A stretch of 64,000 nucleotides of DNA from Hydrangea macrophylla (Eukaryota > Streptophyta > Magnoliopsida > Cornales > Hydrangeaceae): contig CM066995.1 of the NCBI GenBank assembly GCA_033977485.1, positions 47,677,162 to 47,741,161 of the forward strand. The letters run 5' to 3'. The notes under the pieces are model-generated. The model had not been told where the DNA came from, ran no database searches, and saw only the letters and a program-made list of their open reading frames with translations. Positions within the stretch are counted from its first letter, which is position 1. Every line of letters starts with the position of its first letter. The translations under genes were made by a program, and so were the position numbers. Shown here piece after piece: positions 23,395 to 35,080 of this stretch.

Positions 23395-25381
23395 CCGAAT
23401 TTATTTACTGAGTAGTTCTACTATATTCTCTATTTTTCCTTGTTGCTACTAATGATTTTACAGGTAACTTATAAAAAATTGGATATTAATGCCTCGAGGT
23501 AACATCCTTTCTTCTCTCGGTTTACTTTACATGTCCATGTGCTTAGTTTAGAACATTAGGGACAATGTTTAGTTTTAGTTGGGGGGAGTGAGTCATTGTA
23601 TGCCTCATTTTTTCTTTTTATGCTTTAATGTCAATACACCTGCTTAGCAACATGACTCAGTAAATCAAAATTGAAATAAAAAAATTTAAAATTTTTAATG
23701 GTTCTTGTATTTCTCTCTTAGTTAATGTAGTTAGTTATGATGCATTAGTGTTATTTTTTGTATGCTATTAGTATGTGATACACAATGATAGTTTGTTTAC
23801 TATCTTAATTATAGTATGTTTTATGCTTTTTAATCTTCAAACAACTTTGAGCACGTTGTGACAACTTTGTACTTAGCTAAAATGGATTAGTAAGCATAGC
23901 TTAGGTGTCTTGAAGGACTGTAGTGGAGACTAATAACCCAAGTGAGCTTTTGTGCCATTCTATGTTTTTGAGGGTTTTATAAAATTACTCTTACTTTTTG
24001 AAAAGCGTATTCACTCGTTGAAAGTCTCAATTTTCTTCATTTTGACTTATCACTAGAAGAGAACGTTCAGGATTTACCAACTTTAGAGCTTTTGAATTTA
24101 CTGAAATGAATAATCCTATGAACTTAGAATATGATTTAGGCCATCTTTTGACCATACACACATAATACTGCCTTGGCCTACCTTTGTGCTATTCCTTTAC
24201 TTCATCTCTTGAGCCTTATCATAATTGCATTGTCATTACAATTCCTTAAATCTAAGCCCAACTCCAAAATACAAGTTTGAGCTTCTTTTCTCTATCTTGG
24301 AGTGATTGGGATGCGTTATCATGACAAGAAGTTTGGTAGTGTGAATAAGGGAAAGTTGGCAAAGAAAAAAAAATGATAAAAAAAAATAAAGAGAAAAAAA
24401 AAAGAAAAAAAAATGCATGAAAAGAAAAAAAAATGCCAATGGTTGTTACAAAAGAAAAATAATAATAATAATAAAAAGAAGAGTGTGAAAAATAAATAAA
24501 AAAGAGAGAGAGAGAAAGAGAGATTGGAGATGTGGAGAAGTTTGAAAAGTTGTAGTAGACATTCCAATCACATCCTTTAACCCAGTTGAATATCACGAAC
24601 CTCTTTCTTCTTTCACTTAACACCTTTTTTTTAAGTCCTAATGATTTTAAGTAAATTGGATTTGAAGTTAAGGTAATAAGAGGGTTCTCCACGGTATCTC
24701 GCTCTTCTAGTGAAAAGTATCCTTTCACTAGACTTTGTGCACTATAAAATGTCCATTTTTCTATTTAGATATGAGAAGCATTAGATTCCATTTACATTTA
24801 CTCTTTATAGCTTCCATATCATGAGTGACAATTTTACACCTAATTCGGAGTGACTTCATCTTGAGAGTGTAATCCCGGTGAGAGTTGAGTCAAAATGAAC
24901 GTCTTGATAGAATCTTAGGTTATGCAAGCTTTGAAATTAAGGTTTTGTATTTTGGTTGTCCATTCACACACACACTTGAAGATTAATAGGTATGAAATAT
25001 TCTAATGACTTTGATAGTAGATTAACTGTAATATGTATGTTGCATTGCTATGGCATACTAGAGAGTTTCATGAGATTGTTGAGCTTAACTATATTGCTAA
25101 ATGAGAGGAAGAAAATTTCTCGAAAACATTTAAATGAGAACCATTACCATAAACATGAATTTTGTGGGTAGATTCACTGCAAACCCTCACGAGACAATAC
25201 TCGTCCACTAGGGGGAACCTAGGGGTTTAAAGGCTTGTTGCATACGCTAAATGCAATCGCGATTCCTGCGAAAGTGATTTAGGATTTTTACTTTCTTTTG
25301 TTTTTTAATTTTTAGAGTTAAATAAACACTGTTGTAGTTCGCTTCATTGCTAGGGACTAGCAACGAGCTAGTTGGGGGGTA
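23395..25381 (+). other. 3' non-coding region of element B
   Basis: Contains, in order, an internal polypurine tract after GGGACAATG (23558-23590), a GGAGACTAA box (~23926), the 5' arm of a long-range stem (24050-24061), a GA/A-rich tract (24360-24540), the 3' arm (24702-24713), a conserved block (25161-25283), and GGGACTAGCAA with the terminal PPT GTTGGGGGGTA (25363-25381). No ORF except translation artefacts of the purine tract. Confidence 0.75.
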
Positions 25382-27015
25382 TGATTCGTGGTGAAAAGTG
25401 CATATTTATAGTGTATTACGTGGTATTTTATGCATACTTTTATCCCCAAAGTTCCTACATTTAGGTGCATTCTAATAACAATGTTCTTTTTATTGTGTTA
25501 ATGCTAAACCATATGTTTTTGCATTGTTTTATAGGTATTAGGATGTAATTCGATGAAGTAGAGCTAAAGAAAGTGATTATGGTGGATAGAACAACGCAAG
25601 CATCTGGGAAAATGCCAATTTTTGACAATGAAGACTTCAGATTTGGAAGATTTTCCCAGAGATATAAAATGTATATCTTTGAGTTACGGTCTCGTGGCCG
25701 CAAACGGGAGGTCAATCCGAGATTCGAGTGAAAAGTTATGGCCATTCTCCCATCGGTGCGCAGAGTTGTCAAAATCAGAGAAGTTCAAGCGATTGAGCAG
25801 AGTTCAATCGATCGAACCTTCGATCGATCGAACTAAGCTCGATCGATCAAACTTAATATTCATCCAAAAGTTGCGTAAACTCTGCGGGAACCCTATATAT
25901 AAGCCGTTTTGACGCCAAACGAAGGGAGGACGCTCCAGAACGCGAAAACCAGCAGTTTAGGGTAGTTTTAGGGTTAGATTAGGAGTAGATTAGGTAAGAT
26001 TCATCTTTTTCTTCCTCTTTTTCATTGGTTTATTCAAGATTATTGAAGATTCAAGTTGGTTTCATGATTATTATAAGTTTATTTCAGATTATTTACAGGT
26101 TTTTCTATTCCTTTTCTTTATTTGATTGTTCATGAATCTAATAGTTATGATTGTTTGGTTTTACTATTTCTGTATTAGTTTAATCATGTTTCCGTAGTTT
26201 AGACGTTGGGAATATGTGATGAAACATTGATTCCCAACCTCTGCCATGCAATCTTTATAAACCTTGGGCTCGATCGATCGAAGGTATTTCGATCGATCGA
26301 ACCACAGCCATAGTCAAGCGATCGAAGACATTTCGATCGATTGAAGGATGATGCAGTCCGATCGATCGAGAGCGCTTAGATCGATCGAACCTGCAGAATC
26401 TTGAGATGATTCTTTTAAGTATTCCATGACTTTTTGTTTTAGAAATTTGTTATCAAATTATCCCTATAAGCTCAGTTTGTCACAACAGTTTTTAGAACTT
26501 AAAGCCTTAAGGCTATTTTCTTCAATGACTTTTGAAAACCACTTTGAATGCTAACACCATTTAGAGTGCAAGTAATTACCATTGTTTTAAACCGTCTTCT
26601 ATGTATTTTAAATCAACTGTGATGATGTAGTCCCGGTCATGAAAGGACTATTGATTCTTTATCTTTAGAAAAATACGGAATACTGAAAAGGAATGAACTC
26701 CATAGAACATTAATGAGTATGCATGGTAGATGGTTAGGATCAATGTGGATTCACGTATTTCCAACACCTTTAGTTTATTTATTTAATTAGTTATGTTTCT
26801 ATAAGTTTTAGTTTATTATTTAGTTTAATTTAATTAATTAGGATTCGTAGAATCTCCACCCATATATTAATATTTTCATTTTCTTTAGGTTGTAGCTTAG
26901 TAAATATTCTTCCTATTCCTTCCCTGTGGGATCGACCTGGACTTATCCAGTATTACTTGCACGATCACCTACACTTGGGTGTTGCACAATAGCGCACAAC
27001 TATTTAGTCATGTCA
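25382..27015 (+). repeat. LTR of element B, copy 2 (3' LTR)
   Basis: 1634 bp, same length as copy 1, preceded by the B PPT and followed by CTTAT (27016-27020). Word clusters 25805-25862 and 26269-26389; TATA box TATATATAAG at 25894-25903. Confidence 0.93.
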
Positions 27016-27020
27016 CTTAT

Positions 27021-28418
27021 TTTTGACTATACTTAGCGGTTTTTGCCATTTTGGGTCAATGGTTGACTTTTTTGGACTAAGTTGTTTTAATTCGTAATAA
27101 TTATATTTTTATTAACTCTGATACTTTATATGAGAATAGGAATCCGTCACTCTGATTTCCATTTGTAGTGATCAAGATATAAATAGATTTGTTGCCATAT
27201 TAAAGAAAAATAGAAACCGCTCTGATACCTCTATAAAGAAAACTCGAAAAGAAAGATCTAAGTCATATCACTCTGATACCTTTATAGGAAAATATATGAA
27301 GAGAGAACAAGTCATGCGCCCGCTCTGATACCTTTACATAACGAGAAAATGAATAAGTTACATATTTGCATAATCGAATTGGCATGTTTGAAAGGGGTCG
27401 TCTGGCCAGCATATATGTTGTGAGAAGTGAGTAAAGGGAAAATGTCTCGGGACGAGTAACCTTAATTATCCCAGGCCGCTTTTGATATGGTTAGTTAATT
27501 AAGAAGGGTTGAGCCCAAGCCGCTTGAGATACGGTAGGCCAGTCAGAGTCTTGTGATAGCCTTAATTATTCCAGGCCACTACAGATACAATAGATTAATT
27601 AAGAGGGCTGAGCCCAGGCCATTTTTGATACGGTAGGTCAGTCTTGTGGTAGCTTTAATTATTCCAGGCCGCTTTAGATACGGTAGATTAATTAAAGCAT
27701 TCCACCGGTTATTATTGTAATCTTGAATGTCGAGGTACGTCCAAGCCGCCCTAAATACGACAAACATATCGATAGACCTTCTAAATTAATGGCATTGTGC
27801 TGGATGTTTCTAGGTGGACCGAATGAGTCAAGAGATTGTGATCGAGATAAAAGAGTCAGTAAGATGAGATGGTTTCATTGTTCATGCACGGTCTTAAATA
27901 TTCATTACTCAAACTGTTATTAATGATTATCATGTGATGACTAGAATAATGGATTAACTGTACTCTAAGATACTGAACATTTATAATAATTGTTAATGTA
28001 CTTTTATAAACATTGCTTGTGTGTTCATTATACTCACTCGTTTCATTAGCTGATGACTTTATTTTGTCCTAGACATCCAAAATGTTCAAGAAATTGTTAT
28101 GCAAGACAATATGATTATGCCAGCTAGAGAAGCCTGTAGCGTTACTTTTATAATTTAATAAAGTTGTAATAAGGATATGGATAATGTTTTTAATTTGAAG
28201 AAGGCGGGTTGTGCCTTAAGGATATTTTATTTAAGGACATTGTAATATTATTTGAAGTTGTAATATGTTTAATATTATCTTCCCTGTTGCTTTAGATACT
28301 CTGTTTTCTGGTACATGTTATGCTAAGTACAGAACAAGCGATCCATCACCTATCATGACCTACGGGTCAAAAACGGAAATGAAATATTTTTCTTATTTTG
28401 CTACGCTGGGGCGTGATA
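27021..28418 (+). repeat. 5' LTR of A, terminal part
   Basis: Continues the A LTR after the B insertion and ends GGGGCGTGATA (3' LTR: GGGGCATGACA). Matches about 55716-57110. Carries the tandem CCAGGCCGCTT...GATAC repeats (27449-27700) and the GCTCTGATACC words. Confidence 0.92.
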
Positions 28419-28425
28419 GGATTTT

Positions 28426-28444
28426 TGGTACCAGAGCCTTGGTT
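28426..28444 (+). other. Primer-binding site of A (tRNA-iMet type)
   Basis: TGGTACCAGAGCC seven bases after the LTR end, one change from the iMet complement TGGTATCAGAGCC. Confidence 0.88.
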
Positions 28445-28588
28445 GTATAATTAGGCTTAAGCCTAGACACAGGTTATGATAGCAAAAGGATAGGCGTAGT
28501 CGAGTGTCCTCCGTACTTAGGATTCAACATCTAGATATATTAGGTTTAGCCCTAATATAAGATAGTTTGCTTTTGTCAGGTTATCATC

Positions 28589-29160
28589 ATGGACCCATAT
28601 CACGTACCCGATGATTTTGGCGGACATGGGATTGGCCCAGATGGGGTAGTGTCGCACGACTTAGAGATCTATTTTACTATGATTCAGTTCCAGGCTACGG
28701 TCAGCTTAGAGGATAGTATCTGGAGAGCCATTCACACCAAGGGAATGGTGGACCTTAACCAAGTTCAGTTAGAGACCTTCTATCAGGCCCAGATAGATAG
28801 ATTGATAGCAGAGGAGAGGATTCAGAGGATTCTTACCCCCAACCTCTATCCACTTGTAGAGATGGAGATGTACAGTTGCACTTGGCACTTCAAGTTGCTC
28901 TGCTACCAGTTGTATCTCCAGTAGTAGCTGAACCCGAGGCCACTATAGATGCCCCTATGCAGCTAGCAGGCATTGAGGTAGTCATAGGTGGGTTCGAGGT
29001 AGAGCTTCGTGACGTTGAGATGCCCGAGCCACCCCCAGAGCTACCCATAGACTTCATGGACATGGATTATGCTCAACCTCTAGTGTCTGATGTTGAGAGT
29101 AGTACTGACCACCCAATGCACCGTTTTGGAGTTTGGCACCGCAGGCCCCATGGCCCCTAG
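28589..29160 (+). pseudogene. Leader ORF of A upstream of gag, unknown function
   Basis: A frame from ATG 28589 (MDPYHVPDDFGGHG) runs to about 28860. A one-base shift then carries it into a second frame ending at 29160 (VAEPEATIDAPMQL, then MPEPPPELPIDFMDMD). Joined, it is ~190 residues, acidic and Pro/Glu-rich at the end. It lies between the primer site and gag. I recognise no domain. It could be a leader-encoded accessory protein or chance open sequence; the even codon spacing favours a once-real ORF. Confidence 0.4.
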
Positions 29161-29478
29161 TAGGTATGTTTAGATTTATGCTTACGAGCATGTTGTAAAT
29201 ATTAGACTAAGTAGTTCCACCTTTTTGTCTTATCAAATATTATAAGTTAGCATTAGAATGCATACGGGGTAATGGCTCCCACATTTTGTACATCGAACTG
29301 CTAGTCCCAAAAATCTCATCTTTTGGCTAGGTAGAAGCATTTACTTGATATGATATATGTAACTGTTTACAAGAGATATATATAGAATATTTTTGAAACC
29401 TCGTATTGATACTTGTATTCCTTCTTATAAATTTCTTAATTGCTAACCTTATTATACTATCAGGATTTAAGTTGTAAC

Positions 29479-30155
29479 TATGGCAAGAAGGAGTCCCAGA
29501 AACCGCGACGCGGTTGAAGGAGCACCACCAGCGATTGATCCGACTGGCTTGTTTGAGGCATCTGTCTGGAGGATTGAACGTATTGGAGACCTAAATGCTG
29601 CCAATAATAGAAATAGCAACAACTAGAGGAATGAAGTCGCAGTCCGTCAAACGGGGGATAAAAGATTGGAGAGGTTCTGTGCCTTACGACCAGAGCAATT
29701 TGCTGGCACTGCTGAACCATGGAAAGCCGAACAATGGCTGAGGCAGACAGATCATATATTTGAGACAAGGGATTGTACTGATCAGGAGAAGAAGAGATTG
29801 GAACCATTCCAATTGACATATGCTGCTGCAGATTGGTGGGAATCTGTCAAAGCCACCATGGGAGAAGATGCTGTCAAAGCTATGACATGGATTACTTTCA
29901 GGAAAAAATTCTTGGAGAAGTATTTCCCAGCAACCAAGAGGCACAAACATGAAAGGGAATTCATGGACCTGGTCCAAGGAAACAAGTCTGTGCAAGAGTA
30001 CACCACTCAGTTCGAGAGGCTATCTCGATTTGCTCCACACATGGTGCACTCAAAGGAAAAGAAAATCCAAAAATATAATCAAGGGTTAGCACCGCCTATT
30101 CGTCGTATGACTATTGGGCACTTGGACAAGACATTCAAATCTCTTGTGGGACTAG
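29479..30155 (+). pseudogene. gag: Gag of element A, first part
   Basis: ATG at 29479 (MARRSPRNRD). A stop at ~29623 (NSNN-stop) breaks the N-terminus. The following frame carries the Ty3 Gag domain (PWKAEQWLRQTDHIFE, AADWWESVKATMG, FRKKFLEKYFPATKRHKHE, EYTTQFERLSRFAP). The frame is cut at residue ~225 by solo LTR C with TSD ACTAG. It resumes at 32945. Confidence 0.9.
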
Positions 30156-32379
30156 TGTCACACCCCGATTTTTGGACAACCAAATATTCAATCCAGAGCC
30201 TGTATCCGGACTAATATTCAATTACCAAAAATCACGAGAGCGACACCCTCCCATATGCTAACAGAAAATTTTATTGAAAACAGTAATTAATACTCCTTAA
30301 ATAAGGACATGTGATATTGTGTTTAAAGAAAAACTCTTTATTATTAAACATGTATTCCCAAACGTCCATTTCATTGTAAAAGAAATAAAGTTCCATTATA
30401 AATATTAAATCACTTTTCAATTTAAAAAAAAATCATTTTCATAAATAAAATGTCCACATACAGAGTTCAGCGGGAATAAAAATAAATAAGAATAAAATCT
30501 ATACATCCATTGGTCAGAGTAACTACAACGTTCCCAATACCCAATATACCATATTTATTACAATTATACATACTGGCCCACAATGCCAGAAAATAAAATA
30601 CAATCAAGTACAACAAAAATAAGTACAACTCCAATAATAAACAACACAACGACCATCTCTTCACCCAAACAGAAGCTCCAACGAAAATCTCCAAAAACTA
30701 AACCTGCACAAATACATTCGACTACGTTTCATATAGAAACGCCCCCGAATGTATAACACACTCGGGTCAGTCACATGACTGGTATGAGTTAAACAAAATA
30801 ACAAGTCTTAGGGATCCAATTTGAACCCGTAGACAACAAATTACACTACAGTACTCTTGGGTCAAGACAGGTAGTTCCACACACATATCTGGACAATAGA
30901 GTAGTTTCCATTTATGTGGTGGCAAGTAGTTTCTTGCCCAAAATCCAAAGTTACTACGAGTTTCATACTTACCCATTACTTATGGTGAGCCAAACCTGTA
31001 ATACGTTAGTGGGCCCACCATCCTGCAAATTGAATGATCATAAACCAAGCAAACAATTCTGTATACAAACCGTCCACATTCTAACTCAAACATCGCATTC
31101 ATTTTTCCACGCTTATCAGTCTTATGAAATACTCCATTGTCATTATTTATTAGCCTTTAATTTATCTTTGTGTTCCCTAGGTTCACCACTTGGCCACCCT
31201 CCATGGTACACCCACACATATATCCCATGTGTGCCCGGACATACTACTAACATCCACTCTGGTACTAGTTTGGTTGGGGTATCAACCAAACTAGGTATAC
31301 ACACAGAAGGCCAGTCAATATGCCTAGACGTCTAACAAATAAGCCGGGCATAAGGCTTAGGCCAGCTTGATCACGAAGCCACTGACAAAAGGGTACACTC
31401 AGCAAGTCGAGCTACCAAAAAAAACATATCACACAACGGGGAGCGGTGAACACTAAAGAACTATGTTGCAATTATCACTTATCGTTCGTATTATCCCAAA
31501 AATTGTAAATTTCACGTTTATTACAAAGTTCCGTCTTATCATCCAATCACATCTCTAACTTTTAGATGTATTCCAATTTCTTACAATAAAGGGTTTTATC
31601 AATTAACCCATAACAATCTTCCCTCAAAATTTCCAATCAAATTACAAGATCTCTAATATACTATTCAACGTATCTAATTTACTCATTTTTATCAAAATGA
31701 CCACAAAATAAGGTCAGTTATTTCAGGTACAAATACCTCAACCAAATATTCAATATTAGCATACATAAAGCACCTAATAAGAAATCACATTCTCCAATTT
31801 TGCACGTTGAACTATATTGAAAACTGCTACTGTAATCTTAAATTTCTGCCCAAACGGTGCAGAATCAGGAAAAACTTAAAACACAAAAAGTGTGCAGAAT
31901 CACGTTTTACATAAGACACGCGGACAGAATGTTCAAATTCAAAGCCATGATTTTCTAATAATTTTCTGAAGTTTCTGCAACTGTTAAAATAGAATAAAAA
32001 CGAATTTTCTTATTATTTATTCATTATCAAAATTATTTTCCTTTGTGCATTCATCAAGTTAACTATCCACATAATCTATCCTAATACACCGAGATCACAT
32101 TCATAAAATCACAATAAGAAAAATGAATGTTTATATCAGTCCATAATAACAAATGGGGATCAACACACAATGTAAAACAAATCACCAAGTTAACAAGAAC
32201 TAATAGGATTCCCTAGCGTATACATATATATATACATATGTGTATATATATATACCCAAAAACAAATCTTTAACTCACCTAGTTCGATCCAAAATTGACA
32301 ACCACGAATGCTCCGCGATTCCCCACGTGCCCACGAACCCGAGATCATTCTCCTTTCTTCTTCTTCTTCTTCTTCTCCT

Positions 32380-32426
<47 letters not shown>

Positions 32427-32944
32427 ACACACGTCTGTTCTCTCTTCTACTCTCTTTTCTTATCTTCCCTTTTAGTTTTAATATGGGGGCTAGGGTTTAT
32501 TATAAGTATATATGTACACTACACACACAACACGTGTTAATAAAACACACAAATATATAAATCCCGTTTTTCTTTTTATGGGCTCACAAAAGAGACTTAT
32601 ATGAGCCCAGAATGATGTACAAAGTGTTAAAATGAGTAGCCCAATGGGTACCCATGACCCCGGTACTAAGTTTTAATGTTAATTACATTATTTAACACAT
32701 TCGCGGGCCTGTAAACACTATATAACAAAAATACATATCAACCCTTCACTTTATTTTTTAACAAATATAAATTAATAAAATATAACTTCCAAACCAAACG
32801 TGCTCACTCATGATTTAATTTATATGTCCACCAAACACTAAAATTTGTTCAAACACATGTCTTACATAGGCACACTCATATATATTGCTAACTGAAAATA
32901 ATAATGAAAATAATTATTTACATAGAAATTTTAGGGTTGTTACA
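30156..32944 (-). mobile_element. Element C: solo LTR of a Gypsy element, reverse orientation
   Basis: 2789 bp flanked by ACTAG (30151-30155 and 32945-32949). Read on the minus strand it begins TGTAACAACCCT and ends CGGGGTGTGACA, parallel to the A LTR ends (TGTAGCAACCTG...GGGGCATGACA), so it is a related long LTR. No primer site, PPT or coding domain, hence a solo LTR left by LTR-LTR recombination. Microsatellites at 32222-32256 (TA), 32353-32373 (TTC), about 32380-32413 (CT then CA). Confidence 0.88.
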
Positions 32945-33368
32945 ACTAGCCACCGAGCTAGAAGAAGACGTGCAATCAAACCACAAGCAGTTTGACTTCC
33001 GCCCACCAGAGAAGAATAACTTTGGGAACAAACAGCCATATTGCAATCAAGGTCAGAAGAGGGCTTTTGATGGAAACCGAAAACCTTACCCAGCTCCATA
33101 TCAGACTCAGCCACAATCAGGTGTAAGAGGGAGTACTAATAATTATTTTAATTGTGATATACCTAGGCATATGTCTCGAGACTGTAAGGCACTAAGGTGC
33201 AATGGTCATCAGGATGTGGTGTGCTATAATTATGGCAAGACTAGTCACATCAGCCAACGTTGTCATGCCCCCAAAGGAGGAAGCTATGGTCAACAGGGAT
33301 AGGCCCAACTGAACCCAATCATTCCCGATGCTACAGGATATGAAGAAGGTGGTTATGATGAAACTAGG
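32945..33368 (+). pseudogene. gag: Gag of element A, zinc-knuckle part
   Basis: Continues the gag frame (ATELEEDVQSNHKQFDF) through a polar linker to two decayed zinc knuckles: FNCDIPRHMSRDC, lacking the first cysteine, and CYNYGKTSHISQRC, with Tyr in place of the second cysteine. A stop at 33300 follows. Element D inserted just after this at 33369 (TSD CTAGG, 33364-33368). Confidence 0.85.
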
Positions 33369-34952
33369 TGACAAGCGGGGATATTTGTAAAATACAACCG
33401 CGCTAAAAGAAGAAAATGTGCTAAATTATTTCACAATTCCTTCATTTATCTGCAATTTGAATTACAATGCTAGTTTGTACACAATTTGATTAAACTATGA
33501 TAAGTTGTTTGTTTTAGCTGTAGTGTGTGCAGATTACTATTGTTGTGTGAAGAATTGGATGAGAAAGATAAAAGGGAGTGCTGAATTTTAATGAAGACAA
33601 GTAAAGGATGAAAAGTGAACCTCGATCGATTGAAGACCATTCGATCGATCGAAGGTTCGATCGAGATGTTCGATCGATCGAATATGGCTTTTATCAGATT
33701 TTACGCGCACGCAGCAGAAGCGGAATTTTAACCCTAGCATTAGGTTTTCAGTATTTATACTCGTATTGTATACGTCCAGAAGGATGCCCACTTTCATTTT
33801 CATCAGTTTATAGAGAGTAGAGAGCTTTACTTTGTTTTTTTTGTAGGTTTTAATCAAGGTTATACATTGTTTGGTTTGGATTCCTCCTAGTTCAATACAA
33901 GTTTTCGTTTCCAGGTTACTTTATTTAAGTTCTACACTTAGTTTATAGTAGTATAACTTGTTATCACGTAGTCTTGCATGTTAGTTAGAGTTAAACAATT
34001 AATTTTCATAGATTTTATGCAAAAATCACAACCAAACACACCTTTAATGGAACGTTACGTCAAAAACACATCTGAGACACTCCAGACCATGTCTGAGTAG
34101 TCCCCAGGTTGGGAGATCACGATGAAACCGTGATCTCAAGCCTCTGCCATGCAGCAGAATAGTTTCTGTGTTCGATCGATCGAGAAAGCTCGATCGGTCG
34201 AAACAGAGATACAGTCGAGCGATCGAAGTCAGTTCGATCGATCGAGAGATGAAGATATTCGATCGATCGAAAGCCCGTCGATCGATCGAACCTTCTGATT
34301 CTTGAGGACATTCTATGCAGCATTCCTAGACTTTCTGCTTTGCTGATTTGTTATCAAATTGTCCCCAAACGCTGAGTTTGTCAAAACAGTCTGTGAACTT
34401 TAAGCCTTGAGGCATTTTTCTTCAATATATTTTGCAAACCACCCTCAATGCTAACACCATTGTAGGTGCAAGTCTAAACTATTGTTTTAAACCACTTTTG
34501 TGTATTTCAAACTTAATTGTGATGATTTCGTCCCGGTCATGAAAGGACTATAGATTCTTTATCCTAAGAGAAATACGGAATACTGTAGAGAATGTGCTCC
34601 ATTGAGCTTCAACGTAACTGCATGGTAGATGGCTAGGTCACGGTGGATTCGTGTAATCCCAACATTCCCTTTTAGTAAGGAAAATGTGTTTTAAATCATC
34701 TATTAAATTAATTAGTTAGTAATTAGTTTAATCTAGTTTTATTGCTTTATCTTTAGTAGTTGATTAATTGTGGGACTTTGTGTTCTGCATTCCTTTAAAA
34801 TATTGATTTTTATTTTCTTGTTTGAGATTAATCTGAGTAATTAGTTTAACACCTTCCCTGTGGGATCGACCTGGACTTAACCAGATTACTACTTGCACGA
34901 TTACCTACACTTGGGTATAGCACACAAGCGCACACAGAAAATTCTCGTGTCA
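33369..34952 (+). repeat. 5' LTR of element D
   Basis: 1584 bp. TTCGATCGATCGAA-type clusters at 33621-33682 and 34171-34290. TATA-like TATTTATAC at 33752-33760, ~70 bp downstream of the first cluster. U5 box TGTGGGATCGACCT near 34860. Confidence 0.95.
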
Positions 34953-34958
34953 AGTTTT

Positions 34959-34976
34959 TGGCGCCGTTGCCGGGGA
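34959..34976 (+). other. Primer-binding site of D (tRNA-Asp type)
   Basis: TGGCGCCGTTGCCGGGGA six bases after the LTR end, a complete match to the 3' end of plant tRNA-Asp as I know it. Confidence 0.9.
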
Positions 34977-35080
34977 AGGCGACAAGCTAACGCTTCGATT
35001 ACCTCAATCTATCCTTATCTCTTTCTCTTTTTCTTTTTCTTTCGTTCTTTAGATTAAAAACTACTTAGGGTCTTTCCCTT

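Noticed and set aside
24236..24728. Phe-rich minus-strand ORFs that look like membrane proteins
   Set aside because: Artefact of the GA/A-rich tract in the B 3' region.
28876..29160. Independent gene starting at 28876
   Set aside because: No ATG there; it is the shifted continuation of the frame from 28589.
32190..32560. ORFs with His-Thr and Arg-Glu runs
   Set aside because: Translated CT/CA microsatellites inside solo LTR C.
33588..33857. ORFs with recurring DRSIE/RSIE peptides here and at 41606-42178, 45669-46062, 19084-18773
   Set aside because: They are translations of TTCGATCGATCGAA word clusters in LTRs, not genes.
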